Assembly (NCBI GenBank): GCA_003118195.1
Contig: BEXV01000565.1
Span: 85,914 to 145,653 of the forward strand
Direction of reading: 5' to 3'
DNA length: 59,740 nt
From: Hemicentrotus pulcherrimus
Lineage: Eukaryota; Echinodermata; Echinoidea; Camarodonta; Strongylocentrotidae
Shown: piece by piece, positions 11,916 to 24,000 of the stretch
Layout of the letters: every line of letters starts with the position of its first letter
Numbering within the stretch: the first letter of the stretch is position 1
The notes under the pieces: model-generated
Seen by the model: the letters and a program-made list of their open reading frames with translations, nothing else
What the model was told of the DNA's origin: nothing
Database searches by the model: none
Translations under genes and position numbers: made by a program

Positions 11916-12447
11916 TAACACTTACCAAAAGTGTCTCCTCAAAACCAGAAGGGCAGTAACTAAACCTCATGGCAGATTAGACTTGTGCTACACAAGTTAT
12001 CTACACTTTAACACAGAGCCAACATCAATCTGACTCTTAACAGTGAAATTATGATATTTTTTTCTTTTTAACTGTATTGTATTGATTTTAGGTATTCTAT
12101 TGCTATTACATCAAATCAGCCCTGCATGCTTAATGTGTGATTTATGTTGGATTATTCATGACCATGCAACAAGGCATGATTATCTATAGAGGGGTGGATA
12201 CTTCAAGTTCAATGATTTATATCGTATCCACTGGGAGTCATTCGCGGATGCAATAGCCATGACCAGAATTATTCATGGTGAACGTTTGCCAAACCTGGTG
12301 AGATGGGAGAGGAAAGGAGGTAGACAAAACACAGAAAGGAGGGAGGATGCGGAAAGATCGAGAGAAAGAGAGGGACAGAAAAAAAAACAGAAAGAGGGAG
12401 AAACAGAAAACAAGAGAAAAATAGATATATAGTATACTGGTAGGCTG

Positions 12448-12610
12448 AATTCACAAAGGAGGTTTAAATCTTACATAAAACCATGGTCTAGAATCAGCCC
12501 AAAATAAGCATGACACAGTCAGAGGTCAGATATTGCACGCGCACAAGGCAAGGTAGGTTTAATTTGTGCTAATTTTTAACCATGGGTTATGTAAATGAGG
12601 ATTTTAACCA
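12448..12610. repeat. Foldback element, about 160 bp
   Basis: The left arm near 12460 (AGGTTTAAATCTTACATAAA, then ACCATGG) pairs with the right arm 12577-12609 (CCATGGGTTATGTAAATGAG, then GATTTTAACC). Outer ends are not sharp. The left flank TTCACAAAGGAGG resembles the ends of other foldbacks here. Confidence 0.5.
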
Positions 12611-15273
12611 TGAGTTATAGTTATAAAACCTGGTGGGGGGGGGGAAGGGGCAGCAGCAGGCCATTTTTTGTCTTAGTTGAGCTCTCAATGACCGAGTCTG
12701 AATAAACTCCACACAGTTGATCATTAATGATGACAGCTGAACATAGCATGTAATTAGCATTCATTGTGTCTTCTGCCCAGAGCAAGAAGGGCATTAAATG
12801 AAGGCATCTTGCAAAGAGTCAACTCCCTTCTGACTTTCAACAAAAAAAAATCTTCTTCTTGGAGAAAAAGCTCGTCAGAATTGGCCTTGAAGGGCTCACC
12901 ACAGTCAATTAACAATCATTGTTTCAATTCCCCAGATGCATGTGTCATGAAAACGGAGACAGACCATGCAATCACTTTGAATTCTATTGATTTCATCTGC
13001 ATTCATTATTCCGCTGTCACAGATTTACATGTCAAGATTCGTTTTCTTTATTTCTCAGATACGTATGTCAACTAAACAAAGTCACACCAATATTTAGTTT
13101 AAATACTGTCCCCCATCGGCATAGATTCAGACAGGACGTTCTTGGGGGAAATGGATACAAAAAGTCAATCCTTTAAAGCTTTTTAAATTGGGGAAGACAA
13201 GGACCCTAATCAGCAACAAATTAGGTCCTTGGATGAATGTGCCACATACACACGATTAGCAGTCATCGCTACCACGCTTTGATTTCTAAGATTTATGGGT
13301 GAAGAAAAATGGGTCGCTTAGTCTGTTGAGGGATAAGAGTGCAATAAGCCTATGAAAAATTGTACAAGTTAACCATTTTCTGGCTCTTAACATACGATAT
13401 GAAATGTTTAGGGATGGTTTCGTTTATAATGACCCTTTACTTTGCTTGACAGTGGCCTTTCAAAAGTTGTACCCAGTTGGGGAGAAAGAGATTTAAATAA
13501 AAGTTTACCCCTTATGATTTGAAGATTGGTATTAGACTATCATTATAATGAGAGAGATATATTCAAGCAATCTTTGAACTATTCTGAGCAGTAAAATGAT
13601 GAAAATATAAAGAAAGATAATATGATCAGATTCCTAGCAGCACTGTCAAAATTCATAGACACTGCAACCCTTGAATACCCGAACCTATTTATTATTCCTA
13701 CAACGGAGCATTCTGTACTTTCTTCTAATTTTCTCTCACGCAGGAGGAATAGTGAGGATACTGAGAAGGTTATTCCAAGAAAAGCTGTTCTCCATTGAGA
13801 GGAAGGGATTGACTCATCGTATCTCACTCTCTCAGAGAGCCTGGAAAGAGGGAAGAGGATTCCGCAGATGATGATGGATGCCTAGTATTGCAGGTAAGAA
13901 ACCTTTTGGATGACATTTAGGGTGACATGGTATTGCATCCAGCACCGCTCCAAAATCAGCCGTGCTCCGCAATGACGCAGACACTTAAAAGTATGACGGT
14001 TACATGGCAAGGAAGCATGTGGGTTGGGTATGAGGGAGGGGATAGAATATACAATGTACTGGCCTTTTGGGAACAGATTGTGTCCAGTTATAGAATCCCA
14101 CTGTTTAGCAGAGCACATTGGTTTGAAGCTGATTGTTGGAATATCAAACTTTCGTGAAATCTGTTGAATTACATTTTCTTCACACATTTAGTGCCATTCA
14201 TTTCAAAAGTGTGTGTCACAAACGGAATTTGAAGAAACAAGTTAATAGCCTACTTCAAATCATTCTCTAAATTATCTGCAATTACAGGGAGTGTTCCATG
14301 AATTTCAACATCACAATTTGTTGAAAAATCATGAATTTTAAAGAAAAGAAGAGCTTGTCTTACACCATGAATATTGAATAGAACAGAGATTATCTTTATT
14401 AATACAAGTTTAATTTAACTAAATTGTGCATTGTGATCAAAAGCCTAATACATGTAATTGTTTCCATTAACGTGTCTATTTCTTTTGCTCCTGTTTTCTT
14501 TTATTTTGTATTTTAATATTTTACTTTTTTTAATTAATTTGTCTATCATTTCATATTGTATATAAAATGTGTTATATAATGCAGGGCTCTTTTGCGAAGC
14601 AGTTAAAAAAAATATATACTTAAGAGACTTCCCTGTATAAAGAACACAGAATAAATTAATAAAATCAGTGGATTGGGAAAAGGACAGAACATAATTTTAT
14701 ACCAGCAAATTTACTACAGAATGTGGGCAACTCTAGTAAGAAGAATGGTCAAGACTACCAGTAATTGGAAATCAATTCATCAAAGTGGAATGTAGCTGCA
14801 ATATTTTATTCTTACTTGTCATTGTCTCTTTCGTCATCCATCTAAATACTGTTAAGAGCCGGAAGGACATTAACACTGTATTAAACAACATGCCTCAGCA
14901 ACCTTAACACTCTCACCACATGATGTTCCACAATAGATACAAGCTGTTGTCTAGGAAACTCATAACTCTACATTGAATGAAAGTACCCGGTGCCCTCATC
15001 AGCCGTTAATTGGTTATCAACCTATTCAGGAGTTGCTAAACCTCTACAAAGGTCTTAATGTTTTCTAATGATTCCAGACAAAGTCGATGCCAATCTCCTC
15101 CTATTAAATTTTGTTGACGTAGGAGCTCCCTGGCACACAGAGTTTTACATCGTATAAGAAAGCTCATTACTCAACGAAACATGTCTGCTGGGATTTACAC
15201 AGGGTTGGTGAGGTGTGGAGAAAAGTGAGCGTGGTTAGAGACAGTAGGGTGATGATGCTATGTAAAGTATTGG

Positions 15274-15298
15274 GGTTAATGCCCTTCTGGCTCTACAG
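15274..15298 (-). repeat. Single arm of the hairpin family
   Basis: GGTTAATGCCCTTCTGGCTC followed by TACAGAC is a near-consensus reverse arm without a recognised partner. Other single arms lie at 11944, 12779, 14856, 16497, 22282, 35919, 37584 and 53721. Confidence 0.5.
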
Positions 15299-16263
15299 AC
15301 AGGGTGTGATCTATTCCATGGAGGCACATCAATATATGATATCAGTCATCAAAATGAATTTACACTTTCACTCAAGTTAGATGAAGAAGAAAATTAAAGT
15401 TTCTGTTCAAATTTTCAACTATGATTGGTACCATACCAAATGCACTATAAACACAAAGCGATCAACCTCTTCTGAGCATCTGATAAAACATGTACAGTGG
15501 TAAATAATACTTCACTCTTTCAAATTAAGACAATATATTCGAAAGTAAAAGAAATTGAAGCTAATGAATATGTTCATTGTTTTAAAAGTGAAGGTAAATA
15601 GCCAGCTTATCATATCTGTGTTCTGAAACATATCATGCGGGTTAAAAGTTATTCATATCTATCTCTGTCTATAGTTTGGATGAAATAACAGGCTCAGAGT
15701 ACATCATTATATTAATTCATCTTCCTTTCCTTTTTTTTTTCCCCCCTCTTTTTTCCATTCTTCCATTTTGATTCTTTCGGGTGAATGTACCCCCTGTGCC
15801 CCCTGTTACTCCAATGTTCTCTTTAGGAAGTAGCATACTAAACTGTGTATATGCTCTGCTCATACTTTCTCTTCACCTTCCAATCAAAAGCTGCAAAAGC
15901 TGCTGGCAATATTAACTTTCAAGAATCATGGCTATACGGTATGAATCAGTACAAATCTTTTCTCCCTCTTCCAAACAATTCTTCCAAATATCCTGAAAGC
16001 CATCACCAATCATTATCTTCATTTTATGTCACACAGTCAAGGTTTTCAACTTTTCTTTGGACTCCATCCTCTCAAGGGAAGAATCATTGGGCGTCACTGC
16101 TCAATAAAATATAAAATATTTAAAATGAACTCTTCCTCAAAGCCACTCCTAACATATATATTATGAAGCCACAGTACCGGTAAATAGTTATGTCCTCTTT
16201 GGTTTCAGACTGTCAAGGTTTAGTACACTGGACTCAAGAGAAGAAATCTCTGACCATTTACTC

Positions 16264-16264
16264 N
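16264..16264. other. Undetermined base
   Basis: A single N in otherwise ordinary intron sequence. Confidence 0.95.
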
Positions 16265-17589
16265 ATTCATTACACATGATCTGCAGTAGATGTGAAGTTA
16301 TCAGAATAATTTTTCTTCTTCTCTTCAAATGCTGTTTGGTTCTAAAAGACACCATTAACTGCAAGATAGCCCAATATATTGAAGAAAAAAAAAATACTGA
16401 ACAGGTACATGCAGGTATTAAAAGTATTTGAAATATCCTCAGGCAAGGATGTTACACCTGTTTTATCTTGGAAGACTCCACCTACATAAAATCGTCTGTT
16501 TGGAGTCAGAGAGGCATCACCTCATATACTGTTAGTCCTATTACAGGATGACACTTATTATTCATCCTTATAAAAGCTTTTGACATTCAGTCTATCCCTT
16601 TTCTTTCTCTGTCTTACCTTTTCTATTATTATATTTTTTTTTATATAGTATTGATTTGTATATAAGCAAATTAGTATTGTTAAAAAAAACACAGAATGAA
16701 CTCCCCTCTGCCTCTGAACAGAGAATATGCATATCACTTTTGTTTTGTTATCTTTTTGACTAAATGTCCATACCAAAGATGGAAATCTATTACTATAGAA
16801 TTCATTAACTTAATGCACTTAAAGCAAAATGACCCTGTGTAGAGAGGAAGTATTTGCATAGTAGTGAAGAGACACTTGTTATTATACTTACCACAATAAA
16901 TCTCAAGGCATTGTTTTATGCCCTGTATTAAATTTCAGTACCCTAACAACTGTGTGTACTATTCTTTCATTTTAATAATATCAAAGTGGATTTCTATCTC
17001 TATGACGACAAGCACAGCAAACAAGTCCCACCCACGACAGTCTGCATGACCTAGCAATATCCAAGTTCATTCCCACAATGCAATGTGTGTTGATACGCAA
17101 TCGTCATCGGTTTCATTAACCTCGTTGGAGAAGGATGGATCCAAGTACTGTATAGCACGGCATCAGGGCTGGTCACCATTACGCTATCCACAGATCAGGC
17201 TACAAATTGCTAAATTGCATTTGCTTTGATTTTAAGCAAAAGTGATGCAGCCCTGTGTTGTCTGTTGGCACGGCAACAGCATCCACATTGTCAGTGCCGT
17301 GTTACAACTAACAATAACCTCGGCAAGACAGGATGGGTAATGTGAAATGAACTTGGTGGCAATGATTCCAGGTATCCTTGGTTATTATCAGTAATTGAAA
17401 GACAATGACAGCTTCAATATTAACCGACAACATGAACTCTTCTTTGCTTGGAGCAATGCTGAGCAATGCTACATGTATCTAGGAGTTTCACACCTAGTAA
17501 TCCAAAGGTTACTTGACCTTTGCTAAGGGCTTTATTGCATAAAAGATATTGGAAAGAGGGTTGGAGTTGAGATCAGGTTTGTCCTAAAA

Positions 17590-17850
17590 AGAATTCAGGT
17601 TAAGGATGTTGCAACAGGTGTCTGACAAGAATGAAATGAAGGATTAATTGACAAGCTAATTGATCTACATTTGCCACACTCCACCCAGGTGAAGTAAATG
17701 GGTACCTGGTAGGAATTTATTCCTTGAAACGCAGCGCGCATAGCAGCTGCACTGCTAAAGCCAGGGTAATTATGCTGCATTATTGTAGAGCGCTTTAATA
17801 GAGACTGCTGACAAAGTTAGTGTTAGGCGCTAAATAAGCACTGTGATTAG
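17590..17850 (+). repeat. SINE body and tail copy, plus orientation
   Basis: This copy contains the shared body ATCTACATTTGCCACACTCC at about 17662, GGGTACCTGGTAGGAATTTA at 17700 and the tail AAAGCCAGGGTAAT at 17757. The tail is also present at 5354, which links body and tail into one family. A tRNA head is not evident, so the copy is probably truncated or eroded. An open frame on the minus strand here is a by-product of the repeat. Confidence 0.6.
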
Positions 17851-19360
17851 CTTGTTATGTCTCTGATGGAAAAATAACGCTGATACAACAATGTTTAAAA
17901 CAAATTTATTTTCAAGATAAGTTGCTAGAAGTCAGTTCTGTAATGGATAACCTCTACATGTTAAATATGACCAGAAACTAAAAAAACATCAATCCAACAC
18001 AAATTGGTCAACAAATTGCGATTCCTTTTAATGTGTTCTTCCTCAAAATAGTAATTAGTTGCTCTTGATTATTTATTGAGATGGGGTTAAATACTGAAGC
18101 CAGGAATTTCTGATTTCAGAAAAATAATAGTAATAATAACCCAACACGAATGTGGCAATTTACATGTGGTTTTGAGCAGACAGAGACATGTCTTTATCAC
18201 ATGAAAGAAGGACCCACTTGTAAAGGTAAACTAAAATTATTATTATTATTTTTGTTATCTAACCGTACTCTTCTCTTGCACCCTTTTGATTTATTTTGGA
18301 TGTAAGATATTTTTTACAAGTTGTCCTTTACTGGCAAATTCATTTAACAAATATCCCCTTTAAAAAAGAAATAATAAAAAGATGGTGCAATCTTATTAAA
18401 ACCGAAGCAAACTATTTCTTCTGATCAATGGTTATATATCCCTTAGGGACTATTCTGCATTAAGCTCCTCACAAATGTAAGGGAATTAATCAGAAAGATA
18501 TGGACACTGATACATATACAAAACTGAAACAACCTGTTGGAGCTATTTCATCAGATTAAAACTGATCAGTCTTTAATATATTCAGAACTTAGCTCCACTT
18601 AAATCCGCAACATCCCAGAATCTCCTAATCACAAAGCAGACAATTAAATGTCAAACCAACCGAACAAGTTCCCTACATCTCGCCCCTTTCCTCCCCCGAC
18701 TCGTCCAACTCTAGACAATATTGTGACAGCGGTAAAAAGGCACCCATGCGATTAAGTCGCAGCGAATCAATCAGTCTGTGCTCATTTTCCAGATTAAGCG
18801 CTAGCGTTACATCAGCACTTCTCCGGTGTCGTTGGATCACAGATACCGGGGGATCGTAAGCTGTGTAATCGCAAGTCTCCTGTCAATGCTTGCATCAACT
18901 AAGGTGTCGTCGCCGCAGGAGAGAGCTCATTTCATGCTCATTTTCTCTCTTTTTTTAATGTCAAGTGTCGATTCTACAAGAGGAGTGTCAATGTGTGAGC
19001 ATCCCTTGAGTATGAATGTTAGAGTAAAAAACATTTCATAGCCAGGATATTCCTGTTTCTTCTCGTTGAGGCTGGGACATGAATTCTCAAACCTCAATAT
19101 ATTGCTTGTTTTCTCTGAGGGGTTCTGTCAAATCTTAAAAAGAAGTATATTTTGTACTAGTGTATTAAACGTCTATAAGGAAAACACAAAATAGGCTTCT
19201 TGGAATGACACAGCACTGATAAAAACACTTTTAGCCTTCTCCTTTTTCCTCTTTCTCTATATCTCTCTCTCAAGGGGATTAAAATATTTACTTTCCATCA
19301 GAAATTTAGATGGACAGAAGAAAAATGTTACAAATACTTGGGCTTCTTGAAGGGCTACAG

Positions 19361-19399
19361 AGGGGGGGGGAGGGGGAGGGGGGGAGNNNGGGGGGGGGT
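19361..19399 (+). repeat. G-run with three undetermined bases
   Basis: Several runs of four or more G separated by A, then NNN at 19387-19389 and nine more G. The pattern could form a G-quadruplex, and the Ns show that sequencing or assembly failed here. Confidence 0.8.
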
Positions 19400-21084
19400 C
19401 AGTGGCCCTGAGCCTCTGTGTATTTTGAGTGCTGAACTTATGAATTACATAGCATAAGAATTTGGGCTTTTATGCATGTATGATACATTACACTTATGCA
19501 GGATAAAGAACACATAGTTTGAAAAGATAACAAATCTGATTTGCCATTGATTCTAAGTTACTTAGATTTTGTCATGATTAACAAAATGAAACATTTCTCA
19601 AAAATTTTCATCTATAAAATATCTGATCAGTCGGTTCTACATGCCTGGCACATGCCATAACAAATTAAAGCTTTAGCATAATATACCGTAAGTTGTTCAA
19701 ATTATTGGTCACAGCTGTTCATTCAACCACACATCTTGAATAAGAGATGAAATTGTATTTCGTATGATTCAAGACACCTGATTACTCTTACAAAAGTCTT
19801 AGTTTCTGTTCTTGTATTTATACGAGTTTAATGTTGTATTGTCTTTTGCTTTTCTTGATTTTCTCCAGTGATTATATACGGTAGGTCAGAGCTTGTAGAC
19901 ATGTTGCGGAGACAGCTGTGGACAGCTTTGATAATCATCAATATTTTCTAAGAACTTAGTGTTCTCATCAGCTTCCATTGACCCAATAAATGGCTGACCC
20001 TAAATGGTACGACTCCATACAGATATGCTCTGAAGGTCTGTTCAGACTCGAGAAACTTATATAAAGAAACATTTAACAAATCACTGCATAGCAAAATGTG
20101 TGAACACACTTAAAAATTGCATATCAAGAAAACTAGTTTTTGAAAAGGACAGTTGACACGATAGCTGATCATCGTCGGGCACTAACAATTAGCCCCTACC
20201 CCACTCCTGCCTGGATACACGGTTTTTGCGTAAAAGGAAAATGGTCCTTCCCCTTTGAGTGATACATGAGCATCTAGCCTCGATCTTAATGGCATAATCT
20301 GATTATCAATGCTGACGCAAACCCACTCTGGCGGTAATTAGCTTTTTTTCCAAAGAATATTCAACAGTAAAACATACAGACTAATTGCTTGTGGCATTTT
20401 CCAAAGAAGCAGATACTAGGAGGATGTATGTATCGACTCATAACAAGGGTTGTAATCAAGGCATGCCCTGAAAGTAAAGATGGAATGTCCTTAATCTTCC
20501 TTCCAAGTCCATAACTGCCTTCTTTTACGACAAGGAGGGATTTGATAAAGGTGGCACTTGTTGCAAGATGTAGGTCATTTCCAAAGGGTTAACAACCCTG
20601 TGGCAGAGCTGTAAATGTTCCTGGATGATCATGGATGTTTTAATGCTACTTTAAACTCCAGGAAGTCTTGATCATGTTAGTGAAGGGAATACCAGTTCGG
20701 CACCCTCATCAAATCTGCATCCTACCAATAAACACTTACTTACTTAAGTGCACAGGATGGAGTGTCCCAATAAACAGTATAGGCTGAAATGTCTGGACTC
20801 AAACTTGTAAACATATCTAGGTTGAAGTTCCAGTAAGCTCAGTTATTTTTCAGTTTTTATTTTAAAATTACAATGATAAGATTGATCTATGATCTTTGAC
20901 TTCAGGTATGAAATAAATTAAAAAAATAGCAATGAAACAATAAAATCATCAGTTAATTTTTACCCAAAAATCACAATAAGAAAGAAGACCAGTTAATGAC
21001 CAAATTGGCTAGAAAAAGAGAAGTCAAAGGCAAGGCATATTGGTAATATACTATAGTGCTGACAGTCTTCATATTTGGACTTAC

Positions 21085-21222
21085 CATTCTTCTGACGTCC
21101 GGTAGTGTGAAGTAGAGTACATAGACCAGCGGTGCAAGAAGGATGTAAGTCACACGTTTCCTCCATCCTTTGGGCCAGCTGATGTCAAGAGGCTCCTCAA
21201 CTTCCATGTCAGCCATGTCAGG
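21085..21222 (-). CDS. SLC24A2-like: NCKX-type exchanger, exon with loop end and first helix of second membrane domain
   Basis: This exon is exactly 46 codons, phase 0 at both ends. It starts PDMADMEVEEPLDISWPKGW and then has a hydrophobic helix of about 16 residues (YILLAPLVYVLYFTLP) followed by DVRRM. The acidic PL(D/S)xxWP motif, the helix and TLPDVR are diagnostic of the start of the second membrane domain in SLC24A1/2-type exchangers. The NCKX3/4 group usually has VPDC at this position, so this favours the NCKX1/2 branch. The acceptor is gattgtag and the donor is ATG|GTAAGT, a full consensus site. The methionine inside the exon is not a start. An open frame continuing into the intron to 20971 is read-through and not coding. 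Confidence 0.92.
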
Positions 21223-21610
21223 CTACAATCAAATAAACAATCAATACATTAATTAACATATATGAATAATGATAAAAAATATATAACAGAATAAAATCAT
21301 ATATAATACATGTTATCAACAGGTATGACAGCAGTGCATAATATCATCCAATGGTATTATTCACCTTGCCATACTGTTAATGTATGTATTTTGTTGACTA
21401 TAGGGCCCTGCTCACAAGCTTAGATTTCAAAGGGGTCCTAAACCATTCATTTTATGATGTAATCAAGTTAAAATATATTAACTAATGTACTATTACCAAA
21501 CTATTTTCTATGTAAAAAATTATATCATGTTTTGTATGGTTTTGAATAAAATGAACTTGAACTTTTTTGAAGAAAATAGTTTAAGTATATGCTCATATAA
21601 ATCAATACAG

Positions 21611-21682
21611 CCTATACACCCTTCTGGCTCTCAGCAGCCAATCCATCAAGAACTAAGTGTGAGTTAATGCCTTCTGGTTCTC
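21611..21682. repeat. Two reverse arms of the GAGCCAGAAGGGC family
   Basis: TATACACCCTTCTGGCTCTC at 21613 and GTGAGTTAATGCCTTCTGGT at 21658 are two arms in the same orientation, about 45 bases apart, so they do not form a hairpin with each other. They lie about 400 bases upstream (in gene sense) of the exon at 21222. Confidence 0.5.
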
Positions 21683-22479
21683 ATTATACAACATAATTAT
21701 TGTCTGTTGGGAGTTAAAAGGACATTAAATCACCTACTTTAACACAACAGTTTCTCAACAGATGATTTGTAAATGTGAGGTTCTGGCTCTCATTGGACAA
21801 TAGAATGTGGACATAAGAATTGCAATCACAAGATATCTAAGGTAGATATGAGATGAGATACATATATAGTCTATCTAACAAGGGGAACGGGATGGAGAGA
21901 GCAGAAGGGAGAGCTTTAGAGAAAGAAAGAGAATAAGAGATAGAAGAAAGTAAAGGCACAGAAAGAGAGAAAGACGAAGAGGGGTAGTAAGGGAAAGAAA
22001 GATAGAGAGAGAGGGAGTAATAAGATTTGGTAATAACATAAAACAAAATAACATTGAATAATGCTAGTGTTTGTTTCATCCAGATACCATTGATATCATT
22101 TAAAAAGCAGTCAATTCTTTAAGCAAATGGGAACACAATAATTCATGTCACTTGCGAACAGTGTTCATAACTTATTCGCTCATTTCATATATGGACTCAT
22201 TCACTCATTTTAGGAATTGAGCTAATCACTCCCTTTTTCAAAACAGATTTAAAATAGTGTACTTGTTCCATCAAGCATGACAGAGCTAATGCCCTTCTGG
22301 CACTTCTTTATAAAGTATAAACAATGTCTAAAGAAGGTGTAAGCAGTGTTATGTGCATTGGTGCCATTCACCACGTGGGTGTGAGGCTCTGTCACCAAAT
22401 TTCTGCATGCTCTTCATATAAAACGTTTTGGAGAAGAACATTCATTCCCCAACAATCCCATGACAATATTGATCTACGT

Positions 22480-22485
<6 letters not shown>

Positions 22486-22515
<30 letters not shown>

Positions 22516-22580
22516 AAGAGGGAGAGAGGGATGGAGAGAGAAAAAGAGGGAGGTTGAAAGAAAGAAATGGAGAGAGAGAG
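22486..22580 (+). repeat. GA-rich microsatellite
   Basis: (GA)n followed by AAAG and GGAG variants, inside an exchanger intron. Confidence 0.85.
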
Positions 22581-23837
22581 AAAATGCAGACAAATACCAC
22601 ACAGGTTTGGCAGGGTGGGATGAAAGTGAGATTTTCACGTCAGAGCAATGAAAATTACATGAGGAAGAGGTGCTCTTAAATTCGCTTGAGAATTATCGAA
22701 TAACCCTTTAGGATCTTTCTTTGTGCCCTTATCCAGTTAACGAAGAGAGGTTATTATACTAATGGTGCTGTTGAAATCGAAATGAATAGACGTGCATGTC
22801 TAAGAATATATTATAGGCCATTCAACATTTATAACAAAGTAAAAGTTAGCGTGATTATCATTCTGAGTCATAATGAAACATACGGATCTCCTATACACTT
22901 CATCACTATTCTTTCATTGCTATTACTCATTCAATATAAACATAGATTTGTAATACAACCTACTTAAAAAGAATTTATTTAGAAAATCTTATAAGCTGAT
23001 ATAAATTAAATACAATCATTAACTTCACTTACATGTGCAATTTTGTTTTTCTATCCACATTCATGAACTCTAGTCTTGATGGACTGTTTAATAATGATTT
23101 TGTTGTTGTTGACCCTTCATTGTTTTCGTATTTGTTTTCTCAACTCTGTTATTGTTCCGTTGATATTTCTGCAGGGAACAGTAATGTAGTAACTAGTGCT
23201 GTTTCTAGTTCATTTCTAATTTTAAAAAATCTTGTTCTGATAGCAAGGTCAAGCTTGCTTTTAAATCTAGTTTTGTGTCATGCAATATCACCTTTCTCTC
23301 CGATAGATACATGTAAGTGTTCACCTCTAGTGTTTCACATATTTCTTATAATATATGTGTAAGATATGTACAGTTACTTTTAATATATTAGTGATGCATG
23401 ACAGTTAATCAATTTTATTGGGCTATTTGGGACTCTCCTTTAATACAGGTAATGCTCGTGAGCCTGGACTGAAAAGATATCAGGTGTATTCCATGATGAG
23501 AAAACAAAAAAGGTAAGTAGATATAACGGTCCAAACGTGTCTGTCTCATTCAACAGGTTGTTACATCAGACCGCTGTGCTGTTCCCCTCAGCTTTTAGCA
23601 TTCATCATGAATAGTTTGCTGATGCACATAATCAGCAATTATGCGTGACTATTCTAAGTGGGGAAGCTATTAAAGATAGACCGCCATTGCCGGCGCAGGT
23701 ATGACCTTTTCAAGAAATTCTGGCAGGATGCAGGCCGTGACTGAGCAAATAAGTTATTGCATAAGAATATTATACGGTAAATGGAGTTTTCTCCTTAAAC
23801 AGAGTTTTGTGAATAAATCAAAACAAAGATACATATA

Positions 23838-24000
23838 TACTGCACACAAACCTGCTTTAGTGGCTATTTGAATAACAAGCTCACCTATCCATAAAGACTA
23901 CATTATCAGTTTGCATCAACATGTGAACATGTTCTAAAAAAGACCACTTGCCAATAGAGACTAATTTTAGTGTCTCCCTTGGGCTGCAAGTTTTCTTATA
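23838..24000. repeat. Degraded copy of the TACAGTnAAACCTG TIR family
   Basis: Left end TACTGCACACAAACCTGC and right end CAAGTTTTCTTATA are eroded versions of the TIRs at 7351. The internal AAAGACCACTTGCCAATAGA matches the family core. It lies inside an exchanger intron. Confidence 0.5.

Larger units (their letters stand above)
11410..21084. other. Intron of the exchanger gene (9.7 kb)
   Basis: This intron is bounded by a GTAAGT donor at 21084 and a tttaacag acceptor at 11410 on the minus strand. It contains an interspersed repeat (11507), a tRNA-derived SINE (about 11700-11915), a foldback (12448-12610), a SINE body copy (17590-17850), single arms of the GAGCCAGAAGGGC family (11944, 12779, 14856, 15274, 16497), one undetermined base at 16264 and a G-run with three undetermined bases at 19387. 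Bases 18690-18930 are less AT-rich than the surroundings but have no recognised content. No other exon was recognised. Confidence 0.75.

Noticed and set aside
17595..17780. Minus-strand 61-codon frame
   Set aside because: It lies inside a SINE body copy, and the same peptide-like words follow from the repeat sequence.
23033..23362. Plus-strand 109-codon frame in an intron
   Set aside because: AT-rich with hydrophobic bias, no motif, and located within an intron of a minus-strand gene.
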